DNA of 64,000 nt from Neptunicella sp048268085 (lineage in GTDB: Bacteria > Pseudomonadota > Gammaproteobacteria > Enterobacterales > Alteromonadaceae): NCBI RefSeq assembly GCF_048268085.1, contig NZ_JBLWWF010000007.1, positions 62,001-126,000 of the forward strand. The letters run 5' to 3'. The notes under the pieces are model-generated. The model searched no databases. It was not told the origin of the DNA and saw nothing but the letters and a program-made list of their open reading frames with translations. The stretch's first letter is position 1; each line of letters starts with the position of its first letter. This document shows positions 37,825 through 47,012 of this stretch, piece by piece. The position numbers were made by a program, and so were the translations under genes.

Positions 37825-38463
37825 ATGAAATCTATTGTTGTACTTATTTCAGGTAATGGTTCCAATCTGCAGGCGATTATTGATCAATGCCAAGCGAAAA
37901 ACATTGCCGGTAACGTTACCGCCGTGATCTCGAACAAACCCGATGTGTATGGCTTGCAACGAGCAGCGGATGCCGGGATCCCGGCTCATGTCTTAAACAA
38001 CCGGGATTATGCAGAGCGTGCAGATTACGATAGCGCATTAATGCAATGCATCGATCAATATCAGCCTGACTTAGTGGTATTGGCCGGTTTTATGCGGATC
38101 TTGACAGCGGATTTTGTTCAACACTATCATGGCAAGATGTTAAATATACACCCGTCTTTATTACCTAAATACAAAGGGTTACATACCCATCAACGGGCCA
38201 TCGATGCAGGTGATAGTGAGCATGGTGCGTCAGTGCATTTTGTTACACCTGATTTGGATGGAGGCCCGATCATCATTCAATCCCGCGTGCCAATATTTGC
38301 GGATGATCAAGCCGAAGATCTGGCCGAGCGAGTGCAGCAACAAGAACGCAGCATATATCCATTGGTGGTAAATTGGTTTTGTGCCGGCCGACTGGTTATG
38401 CAAAACGAGAATGTATTGATGGATGGGATCCAACTGGACGCTAAGGGATATGCGGCCGATTAG
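37825..38463 (+). CDS. purN: Phosphoribosylglycinamide formyltransferase
   Basis: Folate-dependent GAR transformylase, 212 residues from the ATG at 37825 (MKSIVVLISGNGSNLQAI). Catalytic residues lie in MLNIHPSLLPKYKG (Asn/His) and the Asp of the HFVTPDLDGGPII stretch. It forms an operon with purM. The downstream DUF3108 gene begins inside its last codons. Confidence 0.96.
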   Translation: MKSIVVLISGNGSNLQAIIDQCQAKNIAGNVTAVISNKPDVYGLQRAADAGIPAHVLNNRDYAERADYDSALMQCIDQYQPDLVVLAGFMRILTADFVQHYHGKMLNIHPSLLPKYKGLHTHQRAIDAGDSEHGASVHFVTPDLDGGPIIIQSRVPIFADDQAEDLAERVQQQERSIYPLVVNWFCAGRLVMQNENVLMDGIQLDAKGYAAD

Positions 38464-39214
38464 GTTAGCCAGTTATTTATTACTATCCCTGTCATTCATG
38501 GTGACAGGGATAGAGTTATGTCCCTACCACGCTGAATATAAAGCCTATCGTTCGGGCTCCAAACTGGGTAAAGCCAGCCAACAACTCGAAGTCCTCAATG
38601 ATCATCAGTATCGTCTTACTTATCAATCTCATGCCTCGTTTTTGTTTTTGTCTGATCATCGTCATGAAGTCAGTTTATTTAGTCAGCAAGCTGAGCAACT
38701 CACGTCGTTACGTTACCAATATACACGCACCGGTACTGGCAGTGATAAAGAACTCCAAGCAGTCTTTGATCCGATAGAACACCGAATTTTGATTAATAAT
38801 GATGCTTATTTACCGTGGCAAGATGAACAAGATAATCAACTGTATCAATTGACGATTAAGCAATATCTGGCAGATGGCCAAACTGCATTTAGCCTTCCTG
38901 TGCTGAATTATCGCGGAGAAAAAGAGCAATATGATTTCGCCTTACAGGACAAAGAACAAATCAAACTACCCTACGGCAAAGTAGACGCGTTAAAAATAGC
39001 CCGTATCCGCGACAGTAAAAAACGTGAAACCTTTATATGGTTTGCGCCAGAATTAAATTATCTGATGGTGCGCATACGCCAGCTAAAAGAAGGTGATGAA
39101 CAACTGGATATTCGTCTTAGCCACTATACCCCTGAAACCTGCTCTCCCAACAACAAGTCTGCCATAGCCGACCTATCAACCAACGACTCACCTACTAGCA
39201 CCAATAAGGATTAA
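38450..39214 (+). CDS. DUF3108 exported protein
   Basis: A 254-residue protein with signal peptide MRPIRLASYLLLSLSFMVTG, then a DUF3108 domain (YHAEYKAYRSGSKLGKASQQL, RYQYTRTG, LPYGKVDALKIARI). The start at 38450 lies within purN and has AAGG close upstream. The C-terminal 30 residues are Ser/Asn/Thr rich. The function is unknown. The purM-purN-DUF3108 order is common in gammaproteobacteria. Confidence 0.85.
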   Translation: MRPIRLASYLLLSLSFMVTGIELCPYHAEYKAYRSGSKLGKASQQLEVLNDHQYRLTYQSHASFLFLSDHRHEVSLFSQQAEQLTSLRYQYTRTGTGSDKELQAVFDPIEHRILINNDAYLPWQDEQDNQLYQLTIKQYLADGQTAFSLPVLNYRGEKEQYDFALQDKEQIKLPYGKVDALKIARIRDSKKRETFIWFAPELNYLMVRIRQLKEGDEQLDIRLSHYTPETCSPNNKSAIADLSTNDSPTSTNKD

Positions 39215-39331
39215 ATTCCCTGTTGATTTCCTGCTAAATAACTATTTCATGCATACACTTAGGTTATATTTATCAAAGATCGATCAAAGCTATTACTTGA
39301 TTTTTACCTAAATACATAATACTTTCTAACC

Positions 39332-39348
39332 TTCTGGTCTGACCTCTA
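39332..39348 (+). promoter_or_regulatory. FadR-type operator upstream of fadE
   Basis: The core CTGGTCTGACCT (39334-39345) fits the E. coli FadR site AACTGGTCNGACCTGTT over its central twelve positions. It lies 16 bases before the fadE ATG and downstream of an AT-rich promoter-like stretch near 39290-39320. FadR represses beta-oxidation genes unless long-chain acyl-CoA is bound; the position fits repression. Confidence 0.75.
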
Positions 39349-39363
39349 CAATCTGGAGTTTTT

Positions 39364-41865
39364 ATGCACGGGTTACTATGGCTACTTTTATTAGTTGCAA
39401 CCATCGGTAGCGTCAGCTATCTGCGACTTAAACTGATCAATGCAACCATTGCGATTGCAGCCGTGATGCTAATTGGTACCTTCACTGGCATTACCGGTTT
39501 ATTTTCATGGATCCTATTCTTGGCAATTGCCCTTCCATTAAATATGGAATCGTTCAGAAGACAAAATATCACTCTGCCAATTCTGAAAATATACAAAAAA
39601 ATCATGCCTGAAATGTCTCGTACCGAACAAGAGGCGATCAATGCAGGTACTGTTTGGTGGGATGGTGAAATCTTTAGTGGCAAGCCCGATTGGCAAAAGT
39701 TGCATAGCATTCCCCAACCTCGCTTAACGCCTGAAGAACAAGCATTTTTGGATGGCCCGGTAGACGAAGCCTGTCGCATGCTGGACGAATGGCAAGTAAA
39801 CCATAAGTTAGCTGATTTACCCCCTGAGCTTTGGCAATTCCTTAAAGACAATAAGTTTTTCGCCATGATCATCAAAAAAGAATACGGTGGATTGCAGTTT
39901 TCATCCTATGCTCAATCTCGAGTATTGCAAAAACTGTCAGCCAAAGGTGCCGTTTTATCCAGTACCGTGGGCGTACCAAACTCATTAGGTCCAGGTGAAT
40001 TACTGCAACACTATGGTACTCCTGAACAACAAAATCATTATCTGCCCCGCTTGGCCGAAGGACTTGAGATTCCTTGTTTTGCACTAACTAGCCCTGATGC
40101 TGGCTCTGATGCCGGTGCGATCCCAGATAGTGGAATTGTTTGTAAGGGAACGTTCGAAGGTAAAGAAGTATTAGGAATGAAGCTTACCTTCAACAAACGC
40201 TATATCACTCTTGCACCCGTAGCTACCGTCGTTGGCTTGGCGTTTAAACTATACGATCCGGAACACTTGCTCGGAGAAGAAGAAAATCTGGGTATCACTT
40301 GTGCGTTGATCCCCGCGGACACCAAAGGACTGGAAATTGGTAATCGTCACTTCCCGTTAAATGTACCTTTCCAAAATGGTCCAGTGCGCGGTAAAGATAT
40401 TTTTGTCCCACTTGATTTTATTATCGGTGGTGCTGATATGGCGGGCCAAGGCTGGCGTATGTTGGTGGAATGCTTATCGGTAGGACGCTGTATTACCCTA
40501 CCCTCCAACTCGGCCGGTGGCAGTAAAACCGTTGCGATGGCAACCGGAGCCTATGCGCGCATTCGTCGGCAATTTAAACTTCCCATTGGTAAAATGGAAG
40601 GGATTGAAGAAATGATGGCTCGCATCGGTGGGAACACCTATTTAATGGATGCGGTTACCAGTATGAGTACCATGGGGGTGGATTTAGGTGAAAAGCCCTC
40701 GGTTATTGGCGCAATCTGTAAATATCATTTAACTGAAAAAGCCCGTAATGTAATGGAAGCCGCCATGGATATTCACGGTGGTAAAGGCATTATGTTAGGC
40801 CCAAATAACTATTTAGGTCGCGGCTATCAAAGTATTCCTATCGGTATTACGGTAGAAGGGGCCAATATTTTAACCCGCAATATGATGATTTACGGTCAGG
40901 GTGCCATGCGTTGCCACCCCTATGTGTTAAAAGAACTGTATGCCGCAAATAACAATGATCGTGCGGAGAGTTTAAAAGAGTTCGACCAAGCATTATTCGG
41001 ACATATTGGTTTTGCGATCAGCAATGTATTTCGTGCGCTATGGTTATCATTAACTGGGGCAATATTTGCTAAAGCCCCATTCAGCGACGAAACAGCGGGC
41101 TATTATCGTTCAATGGAACGCTTTAGCACTAACTTGGCTTTGTTATCCGACGTATCTATGGGTGTGTTAGGCGGAGAGCTAAAACGTCGTGAGCGCTTAT
41201 CTGCCCGACTAGGTGACATGCTTAGTTATATCTATCTTGCTTCTACTGTCTTAAAACGTTTTGATGACGAAGGCCGTCAACAGGAAGATCTCCCTTTAAT
41301 GCATTGGGCAATGCAGGATAGCCTGCATAAATTGGAAATAGCCCAAGAAGAACTATTACAAAACTTCCCATCCAACGCACTGGGAATGTTACTTAAAGTA
41401 TTGGTTTCTCCCTTTGGTAAAAAATATAAACGTCCATCTGATGCGCTTGATCACCAGATTGCCAAAATACTGCAAACGCCGGGAACAAGTCGTAATCGTT
41501 TGATTCAAGGCCAGTATTTAACTCGCGAAGAAGGCAATGTAATTGGTCAGATGGAACAAACCTTAGAAGATGTGATCGCTTGTGAGCCCTTATATGACAA
41601 AATTTGTAAGGCTGCCAACGAACGTTTCTATTTTACTCAACTGGATGAACTGGCGAAAAAAGGATTGGAACTGGGCGTCATTAATCAGCAGGAAGCCGAG
41701 TTATTAACCCGAACTGAAATCGGACGTTTACAAGCTATTAATGTGGATGACTTTAGCCCGGAAGAGCTGATGGTAGAAAAGCCTAAGAGCCCAAAGGCCC
41801 CCGCTAAAAAAGCGCCGGCCAAGAAAAAAGCTACCGTTAAGAAAGCAACCGACAGTGAATCTTAA
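39364..41865 (+). CDS. fadE: Acyl-CoA dehydrogenase FadE
   Basis: First enzyme of the fatty-acid beta-oxidation cycle, forming the 2,3-double bond with FAD. The 833-residue length is typical of the FadE type with its N-terminal membrane segments (about 1-60, two to three helices). The dehydrogenase core shows CFALTSPDAGSDAGAIPD and the C-terminal DIHGGKGIMLG. The extreme C-terminus is a Lys/Ala/Pro tail (KAPAKKAPAKKKA) resembling histone-like tails. It is monocistronic, with a FadR-type site upstream and a terminator downstream. Confidence 0.94.
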   Translation: MHGLLWLLLLVATIGSVSYLRLKLINATIAIAAVMLIGTFTGITGLFSWILFLAIALPLNMESFRRQNITLPILKIYKKIMPEMSRTEQEAINAGTVWWDGEIFSGKPDWQKLHSIPQPRLTPEEQAFLDGPVDEACRMLDEWQVNHKLADLPPELWQFLKDNKFFAMIIKKEYGGLQFSSYAQSRVLQKLSAKGAVLSSTVGVPNSLGPGELLQHYGTPEQQNHYLPRLAEGLEIPCFALTSPDAGSDAGAIPDSGIVCKGTFEGKEVLGMKLTFNKRYITLAPVATVVGLAFKLYDPEHLLGEEENLGITCALIPADTKGLEIGNRHFPLNVPFQNGPVRGKDIFVPLDFIIGGADMAGQGWRMLVECLSVGRCITLPSNSAGGSKTVAMATGAYARIRRQFKLPIGKMEGIEEMMARIGGNTYLMDAVTSMSTMGVDLGEKPSVIGAICKYHLTEKARNVMEAAMDIHGGKGIMLGPNNYLGRGYQSIPIGITVEGANILTRNMMIYGQGAMRCHPYVLKELYAANNNDRAESLKEFDQALFGHIGFAISNVFRALWLSLTGAIFAKAPFSDETAGYYRSMERFSTNLALLSDVSMGVLGGELKRRERLSARLGDMLSYIYLASTVLKRFDDEGRQQEDLPLMHWAMQDSLHKLEIAQEELLQNFPSNALGMLLKVLVSPFGKKYKRPSDALDHQIAKILQTPGTSRNRLIQGQYLTREEGNVIGQMEQTLEDVIACEPLYDKICKAANERFYFTQLDELAKKGLELGVINQQEAELLTRTEIGRLQAINVDDFSPEELMVEKPKSPKAPAKKAPAKKKATVKKATDSES

Positions 41866-41885
41866 CCAAAAACAGAGTATCGATT

Positions 41886-41910
41886 AAAGGCACCTTATGG
41901 TGCCTTTTTT
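41886..41910 (+). terminator. Rho-independent terminator after fadE
   Basis: AAAGGCACC pairs with GGTGCCTTT around loop TTAT, then a T-run; 20 bases beyond the fadE stop. Confidence 0.92.
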
Positions 41911-42019
41911 ATTGGTTATGTCGACCCTGTTCAATAGCATTGTCGATATGTATTGGCCTGTGTCGACTGGCATGTGATACTTAAGCCTATGTTATAAATA
42001 CGCAATTTATAGGAAAACG

Positions 42020-43207
42020 ATGTTAGACAACAACCCTATCACCGACTTTTTTAAACTCGAATCTGCAGGCGGGATTTTATTAATGCTGGCGGCGCTAATG
42101 GCCATGCTATGCGCCAACACTTCGCTGGCGTCCTATTATGATTTGTTTTTATCCACTCCGGTAGCAATCCAGGTTGGTGCATTAGAGATCGCTAAACCAT
42201 TACTACTTTGGATCAATGATGGCTTAATGGCAGTATTTTTCTTCTTGGTGGGTTTGGAATTAAAACGAGAATTAATAGAAGGTGAATTGTCTGATAAGCG
42301 CAATATTATATTACCCGGTGTCGGCGCGATTGGCGGTATGTTAGCCCCAGCCCTGCTCTATGTGTACTTTAATTATGATGATCCGGTCGCGCTGCAAGGT
42401 TGGGCCATTCCCGCCGCAACCGATATCGCCTTTGCTCTTGGTGTATTGAGCCTGCTGGGCTCCCGCGTACCAACATCAATAAAGATATTTTTAACGTCAC
42501 TGGCCATTTTTGATGATATTGGTGCCATTCTTATTATTGCTTTTTTCTATACCGCCAAAATTTCTGTCACCTCTTTAATTGTGGTGTCATTGTGCATTCC
42601 CGTTCTCGCCCTGTTTAATTATAAAAATGTAGAATCCAAAAGCCTTTATATTTTAGTCGGCATTATTATGTGGGTGGCGACATTAAAATCTGGAGTCCAT
42701 GCCACGCTGGCTGGTGTGGTACTGGCGATGTTTATTCCGATCAAATCAAAAAGTACCCCTGGTTATTCTCCGTTAAAAAGCATGGAACACGATTTACACT
42801 CGGTGGTGGCATTCTTTATTTTGCCGGTATTTGCCTTTGCCAACGCTGGAATAAACTTTACTGGTGTGGGATTTGAGCAACTCGTGCATGGTGTACCGCT
42901 AGGTATCGCGGTAGGCTTGTTTTTAGGTAAACAAATCGGCATCTTCGGACTGTGCTGGTTATCAATTAAGTTAAAGCTAGCACAATTACCTCAAGGCATA
43001 TCCTGGTCAACGCTGTATGGCACCGCCGCTTTATGTGGCATTGGATTTACCATGAGTTTGTTTGTGGGCGGATTAGCCTTCGAAGAAACTGGGGTAAACA
43101 TAATGTTTGATGAACGATTAGGCATCGTTTTAGGATCGTTATTGTCCGGTATTGTCGGCTTTATTGTTTTGCGTGCCTGTTTAAAAAATCCGTCTGAAAC
43201 CCACTAA
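42020..43207 (+). CDS. nhaA: Na+/H+ antiporter NhaA
   Basis: Inner-membrane antiporter that exports Na+ for two H+. It has 395 residues. It shows the N-terminal FFKLESAGGILLMLAALMAM, WINDGLMAVFFFLVGLELKRE, the paired aspartates FDDIGAI in helix V, and GIGFTMSLFVGGLAF. It starts at an ATG preceded by TATAGGAAAACG. A pentapeptide-repeat gene begins one base after its stop codon. Confidence 0.96.
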   Translation: MLDNNPITDFFKLESAGGILLMLAALMAMLCANTSLASYYDLFLSTPVAIQVGALEIAKPLLLWINDGLMAVFFFLVGLELKRELIEGELSDKRNIILPGVGAIGGMLAPALLYVYFNYDDPVALQGWAIPAATDIAFALGVLSLLGSRVPTSIKIFLTSLAIFDDIGAILIIAFFYTAKISVTSLIVVSLCIPVLALFNYKNVESKSLYILVGIIMWVATLKSGVHATLAGVVLAMFIPIKSKSTPGYSPLKSMEHDLHSVVAFFILPVFAFANAGINFTGVGFEQLVHGVPLGIAVGLFLGKQIGIFGLCWLSIKLKLAQLPQGISWSTLYGTAALCGIGFTMSLFVGGLAFEETGVNIMFDERLGIVLGSLLSGIVGFIVLRACLKNPSETH

Positions 43208-43208
43208 T

Positions 43209-43805
43209 ATGGAAGGTTTTGCTAGTCACCAAGACGAATATTTGGATAAGTCATTTAATGGCTTGTCCAGCATAGACGCCACACTACAAAATAAAGAGTT
43301 TGATACCTGCTCCTTCATTTCATGTGATTTTAATCAATCCAAATTTAATCATTGCCGATTTGTTGATAGTGTATTTAAACAATGCAATTTATCACTGGCT
43401 TGTTTCGCTTATAGCAAATTTAACAACGTACGCTTTGAACATTGTAAATTACTTGGAGTTGATTGGACGGTGGTGGATTGGTCTGGCTTTGGCGGTGCCG
43501 CCGTGACTTTTGAACATTGCCTGTTAAACAATGCCAGCTTTTTTGGTCTTAATTTTCAGCACAGTCGTATCGAACACTGTAAAGCTCAGGAGGTAGACTT
43601 TCGTGATGCTAATTTTAAACAAGCATCGCTACAAGGCAGCGATTTACGCAATAGCCAGTTTGGCAATACCAATTTATCTGGGGCTAATCTGACTGATGCG
43701 ACTAATTATCATATTGATGTCATGACGAACAACGTTCAACAGGCCACCTTTAGTCGGTATGAAGCACTTAATCTGTTGGCAAGCTTAGGGATACAATTAG
43801 TTTAG
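43209..43805 (+). CDS. Pentapeptide-repeat protein
   Basis: A 198-residue right-handed beta-helix protein: repeated A/C-(D/N)-(L/F)-X-X units such as CSFIS CDFNQ SKFNH CRFVD, a small central insertion (LGVDWTVVDWSGF), and more repeats (VDFRD ANFKQ ASLQG SDLRN). Size and two-block layout resemble Qnr/McbG-type gyrase-protecting proteins, and the ending YEALNLLASLGIQL also resembles Qnr ends. It follows nhaA by one base, so it is probably cotranscribed. A resistance function is a possibility, not a demonstrated property. Confidence 0.82.
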   Translation: MEGFASHQDEYLDKSFNGLSSIDATLQNKEFDTCSFISCDFNQSKFNHCRFVDSVFKQCNLSLACFAYSKFNNVRFEHCKLLGVDWTVVDWSGFGGAAVTFEHCLLNNASFFGLNFQHSRIEHCKAQEVDFRDANFKQASLQGSDLRNSQFGNTNLSGANLTDATNYHIDVMTNNVQQATFSRYEALNLLASLGIQLV

Positions 43806-43831
43806 CAAACACGCATTCAAAATTTAGACAT

Positions 43832-43853
43832 AAAAAAAGCCTCATAGAGGCTT
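43832..43853 (-). terminator. Terminator of the tRNA-Asp array
   Basis: AAGCCTC pairs with GAGGCTT around ATA. On the minus strand a run of seven T follows. It ends the tRNA-Asp transcript and may also act on the convergent pentapeptide gene. Confidence 0.85.
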
Positions 43854-43872
43854 ATTTTCATTGTCACCAAAT

Positions 43873-43949
43873 TGGCGGAGTGGACGGGACTCGAACCCGC
43901 GACCCCCGGCGTGACAGGCCGGTATTCTAACCAACTGAACTACCACTCC
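43873..43949 (-). tRNA. tRNA-Asp (GTC), copy 1
   Basis: A 77-base cloverleaf. The acceptor GGAGTGG pairs with CCACTCC, the anticodon loop is CTGTCAC (anticodon GTC), the T-loop is GTTCGAGTC, the discriminator is G73, and CCA is encoded. It is identical to the other two copies and lies last in the transcript. Confidence 0.97.
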
Positions 43950-43968
43950 TAAAAGGATACTTTGATGT

Positions 43969-44045
43969 TGGCGGAGTGGACGGGACTCGAACCCGCGACC
44001 CCCGGCGTGACAGGCCGGTATTCTAACCAACTGAACTACCACTCC
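43969..44045 (-). tRNA. tRNA-Asp (GTC), copy 2
   Basis: Identical in all 77 bases to the copies on either side; 19-base spacer to copy 1 and 29-base spacer to copy 3. Anticodon GTC, encoded CCA. Confidence 0.97.
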
Positions 44046-44074
44046 AACCTTAATCAAAGCTGAGTTATTTGAAT

Positions 44075-44151
44075 TGGCGGAGTGGACGGGACTCGAACCC
44101 GCGACCCCCGGCGTGACAGGCCGGTATTCTAACCAACTGAACTACCACTCC
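44075..44151 (-). tRNA. tRNA-Asp (GTC), copy 3
   Basis: First gene of the array in the direction of transcription. It is identical to the other copies, with encoded CCA. A strong promoter lies about 60 bases upstream. Confidence 0.97.
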
Positions 44152-44212
44152 AGTTATTCAAATAAATCATGCAGTTAACTTTGGAACAAGCCCCTAGCCA
44201 ACTGCGGCGCAG

Positions 44213-44241
44213 ATGATACGGTTTCACCTATATCGAGTCAA
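44213..44241 (-). promoter_or_regulatory. Sigma-70 promoter of the tRNA-Asp array with GC discriminator
   Basis: On the minus strand TTGACT (44236-44241), exactly 17 bases, TATCAT (44213-44218), followed by a GC-rich CTGCGCC segment. This is the layout of stringently controlled stable-RNA promoters. Predicted transcription start is near 44206, giving a leader of about 55 bases before copy 3. Confidence 0.85.
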
Positions 44242-44373
44242 CCTATTTTTAGGGCTTTTTTGCATTGTGAGCAAGGTTTATGCAGTTTTGCTGATTTATT
44301 AAGCAAAGCCAGTAAACACAAGGCTTATAGGGCTATTTTTTGTACAGCTTCTGGCGCTTAATTGAAGCCGTAA

Positions 44374-45681
44374 CTAATCGGTCTTAGTGGATTGACTGAT
44401 CTCATTTTTAGCCGGTTTAAAAATAAAAAATAATATCAAGCCACCGGCCAGTAATAAAAACAGGTTAATGCCAACAATCAACCATATTGATGTTTGTTGC
44501 TCAGCAATATCATTAGCCCCTTCCCCTGCCGACGGTTCAATCGAACTCGTTGCGGTTGGATTATCCAATCCAACTTCATTGCCACCAGCGTCTGCACCAC
44601 CGACGGGAATGGTTTTGAGCTCTGGTTCTTCAATCAAAAAGTGATATTCCGGTACGTCCAGAATAAAATTACGACCATCAAGTGTATTGCCATAGACCGT
44701 GATTTTAACCCTGAAAATACCATACTCGTAATGGGTTATATTATGCTGGCGGGCTTGAGCAGAAGAGTCAGTAATGGAAAAGTTTTGCACATCCCCGTTG
44801 GGAAAGCGCACCTTACCATCAATTAACAGGCTGTTCATATCCACGTATTGCCGGTCCGCATCAATATTTAAAATATGATACCCCCTATCCCCTTTATTTT
44901 TATCCACGCTAATATGAATAGGGTTGTCCAATACCTGAACTTTTTCACCATATTGCTCGCGGTTATATAACGGTGTATTAACCACAAAGACCGGTATCCA
45001 CTCACCATCGCCAACGGTTAAATCGTACTGCCCGGTAAATATGCCATCTCTGGGCACCTCATCCATACCACGGCCATCATCTTTGAAGGTGGCTATCTCC
45101 ACATCATTAGCACCGAAGTTATCGTAGTTAGGGTTATTAGAGCTAACAAACTTGATGGATAAGTCCACTACATCGCGAAACTCTTTAAACTCAATCGGCT
45201 GCCCCCCATTCGTTAGGCGCCCCGTTTGCTTCATGATTTCGCCAGAAAACATAATCTTGGGTAAGGAGGGTACGTGTAATTCAATTTCGGATAAAATCAT
45301 CACCCGGCTGCCGGGCAAAATTTGTCCCATGGCCTGCCAAGGACCCGGCATCGGATTTTTTAGTTTGATCACATCATAATTAGCTGAATAGACCCACTCC
45401 CCTATATCTTCGCTGATACGTGATTCAAATAATTTGGAGCCATCAGGTTTAACCAGCACTACAGGTGCACTGCCAAACGCTCTGAAGAACACCATACTGA
45501 CTTCTTTAACGTTATAATCAATGCGAAAACGGTTTTGCAGCAAGGGAATACTATTTTGATATTCATCGCCCAGCATCGTCAGCGGATCGTCGGCACTTTT
45601 ATTCTGCATTTCTGCCGTTTGTCCCCATACAGAGCAATGGCAAGCTAACAATAAAACCAACAAATAACGATATATACGCAT
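44374..45681 (-). CDS. TIGR03503-like exported, membrane-anchored protein
   Basis: A 435-residue protein starting at the ATG at 45681, with signal peptide MRIYRYLLVLLLACHCSVWG. A TTG eleven codons upstream is unlikely. The mature region is beta-rich (two Ig-like parts), with GRGMDEVPRDGIFTGQYDL reminiscent of choice-of-anchor X-type domains. A C-terminal transmembrane helix (IWLIVGINLFLLLAGGLILFFIF) and a short cytoplasmic tail follow. This matches the TIGR03503 group of marine gammaproteobacteria, function unknown. It lies just beyond dnaQ with no obvious own promoter. Confidence 0.72.
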   Translation of the reverse strand: MRIYRYLLVLLLACHCSVWGQTAEMQNKSADDPLTMLGDEYQNSIPLLQNRFRIDYNVKEVSMVFFRAFGSAPVVLVKPDGSKLFESRISEDIGEWVYSANYDVIKLKNPMPGPWQAMGQILPGSRVMILSEIELHVPSLPKIMFSGEIMKQTGRLTNGGQPIEFKEFRDVVDLSIKFVSSNNPNYDNFGANDVEIATFKDDGRGMDEVPRDGIFTGQYDLTVGDGEWIPVFVVNTPLYNREQYGEKVQVLDNPIHISVDKNKGDRGYHILNIDADRQYVDMNSLLIDGKVRFPNGDVQNFSITDSSAQARQHNITHYEYGIFRVKITVYGNTLDGRNFILDVPEYHFLIEEPELKTIPVGGADAGGNEVGLDNPTATSSIEPSAGEGANDIAEQQTSIWLIVGINLFLLLAGGLILFFIFKPAKNEISQSTKTD

Positions 45682-45695
45682 AGAATGCAAAGACC

Positions 45696-46400
45696 TTATT
45701 GTCTCCAGAGGCAAGCCCCGCCTTTTTCAACTAAATCAAGACGTTGCTCATGTTGTTCTAGTTCATCGGCTGTGGCAGACACAATCTTTAACGGTTTTCG
45801 ATCCGATGCCAAACGACGGATGGTATCTCCTTGCTGATTTTGCGTTTCAGATGACTTGCCAGACAGGTTTAATGCTGTCTGACCACCGGTCATTAATAAA
45901 TAAACATCGGCTAGAATTTCTGCATCCAGCAAGGCACCGTGCAGCTGACGATGGGAGTTATCGATACCATAACGCTTACACAAGGCATCAAGGTTATTTT
46001 TTTGGCCGGGATGCAACTGTCGGGCAAGCGCCAAGGTGTCTAATACCGTGCAGATTTGGCTGGTATTTTTAACTCCCAGCCCACTAATCAAGCCAAATTC
46101 ATGATCCATAAAACCGATGTCAAACGCGGCGTTATGGATCACCAGCTCTGCGCCACTGATAAATTTTATAAAATCATCAACAATATCTTTAAATACCGGT
46201 TCATCGGCCAAACGCTCATTGGTTAAACCATGGACAGCGACCACTTCAGCTTCAATAATCCGCTGAGGATTAATATAGACATGGAAATGATTGCCGGTTA
46301 AGCGACGATTAATCAACTCAACACAACCAATTTCGACTATACGATGCCCTTGCTTGGGATCAATACCTGTGGTTTCTGTATCTAGCACTATTTGACGCAT
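45696..46400 (-). CDS. dnaQ: DNA polymerase III epsilon subunit (proofreading exonuclease)
   Basis: 3'-5' exonuclease of the replicative polymerase. It has 234 residues with the DEDDh motifs: LDTETTG (Exo I), HNAAFDIGFMDHE (Exo II) and the H..D of LHGALLDAEILADVY (Exo III). A C-terminal segment for alpha-subunit binding follows. It is divergent from rnhA across 144 bases, the E. coli arrangement. Confidence 0.96.
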   Translation of the reverse strand: MRQIVLDTETTGIDPKQGHRIVEIGCVELINRRLTGNHFHVYINPQRIIEAEVVAVHGLTNERLADEPVFKDIVDDFIKFISGAELVIHNAAFDIGFMDHEFGLISGLGVKNTSQICTVLDTLALARQLHPGQKNNLDALCKRYGIDNSHRQLHGALLDAEILADVYLLMTGGQTALNLSGKSSETQNQQGDTIRRLASDRKPLKIVSATADELEQHEQRLDLVEKGGACLWRQ

Positions 46401-46544
46401 GTTTAATCTATCTCAATTAAATAATTGTCAGCATTATACCCAAGCCCAAACAAGATGCGAGCGCACATCTTGCCTGCATTGGTTGTCGGTTTTGTTATAT
46501 ACTGCTGCGCTATACTAGGGTTCAGGTAAAAAGATAGAGATATA

Positions 46545-47012
46545 ATGAAGCATGTAGAAATTTATACGGATGGTTCCTGTTTGGGTAACCCCGGTCCGGG
46601 TGGCTATGGTGCAGTACTTAAGTTTGGCCAACACCGCAAAGAATTAAGCCAAGGATTTACCCTGACAACCAATAACCGCATGGAGTTATTAGCCGCAGTC
46701 GAAGCGTTGGCAATATTAAGCGAGCCTTGTCAGGTTGATCTTACTACCGATAGCCAATATGTGCGTCAAGGTATTAGCCAATGGATCAATAACTGGCGCA
46801 AAAATGGCTGGCGCACAGCGGATAAAAAACCAGTCAAAAATGTCGATTTATGGCAACGACTGGATGCCGCCAATCAAAAACATCAAGTACAGTGGCATTG
46901 GGTAAAAGGTCATTCTGGTCACCCAGAAAATGAACGCTGCGACGATTTGGCAAGGCTTGCTGCTGAGGGGAGCAATTTAATTGCTGATAGTGGTTTTAAA
47001 CCGACCAGCTAA
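46545..47012 (+). CDS. rnhA: Ribonuclease HI
   Basis: Degrades RNA in RNA-DNA hybrids. It has 155 residues, with catalytic D10 (YTDGSCLGNPGPGG), E48 (RMELLAAVEAL), D70 (TTDSQYVRQGI) and the C-terminal HPENERCDDLARLAA. It overlaps the convergent quinone oxidoreductase by 17 bases at the 3' end. The promoter is shared with divergent dnaQ. Confidence 0.97.
   Translation: MKHVEIYTDGSCLGNPGPGGYGAVLKFGQHRKELSQGFTLTTNNRMELLAAVEALAILSEPCQVDLTTDSQYVRQGISQWINNWRKNGWRTADKKPVKNVDLWQRLDAANQKHQVQWHWVKGHSGHPENERCDDLARLAAEGSNLIADSGFKPTS

Noticed and set aside
43842..44057. 71-codon frame inside the tRNA-Asp array
   Set aside because: It is an accidental open frame across two tRNA genes.
43873..44151. tRNA-Asp array as prophage attachment site
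   Set aside because: The copies are intact and separated by ordinary spacers, there is no integrase, and the phage genes begin 12 kb away.
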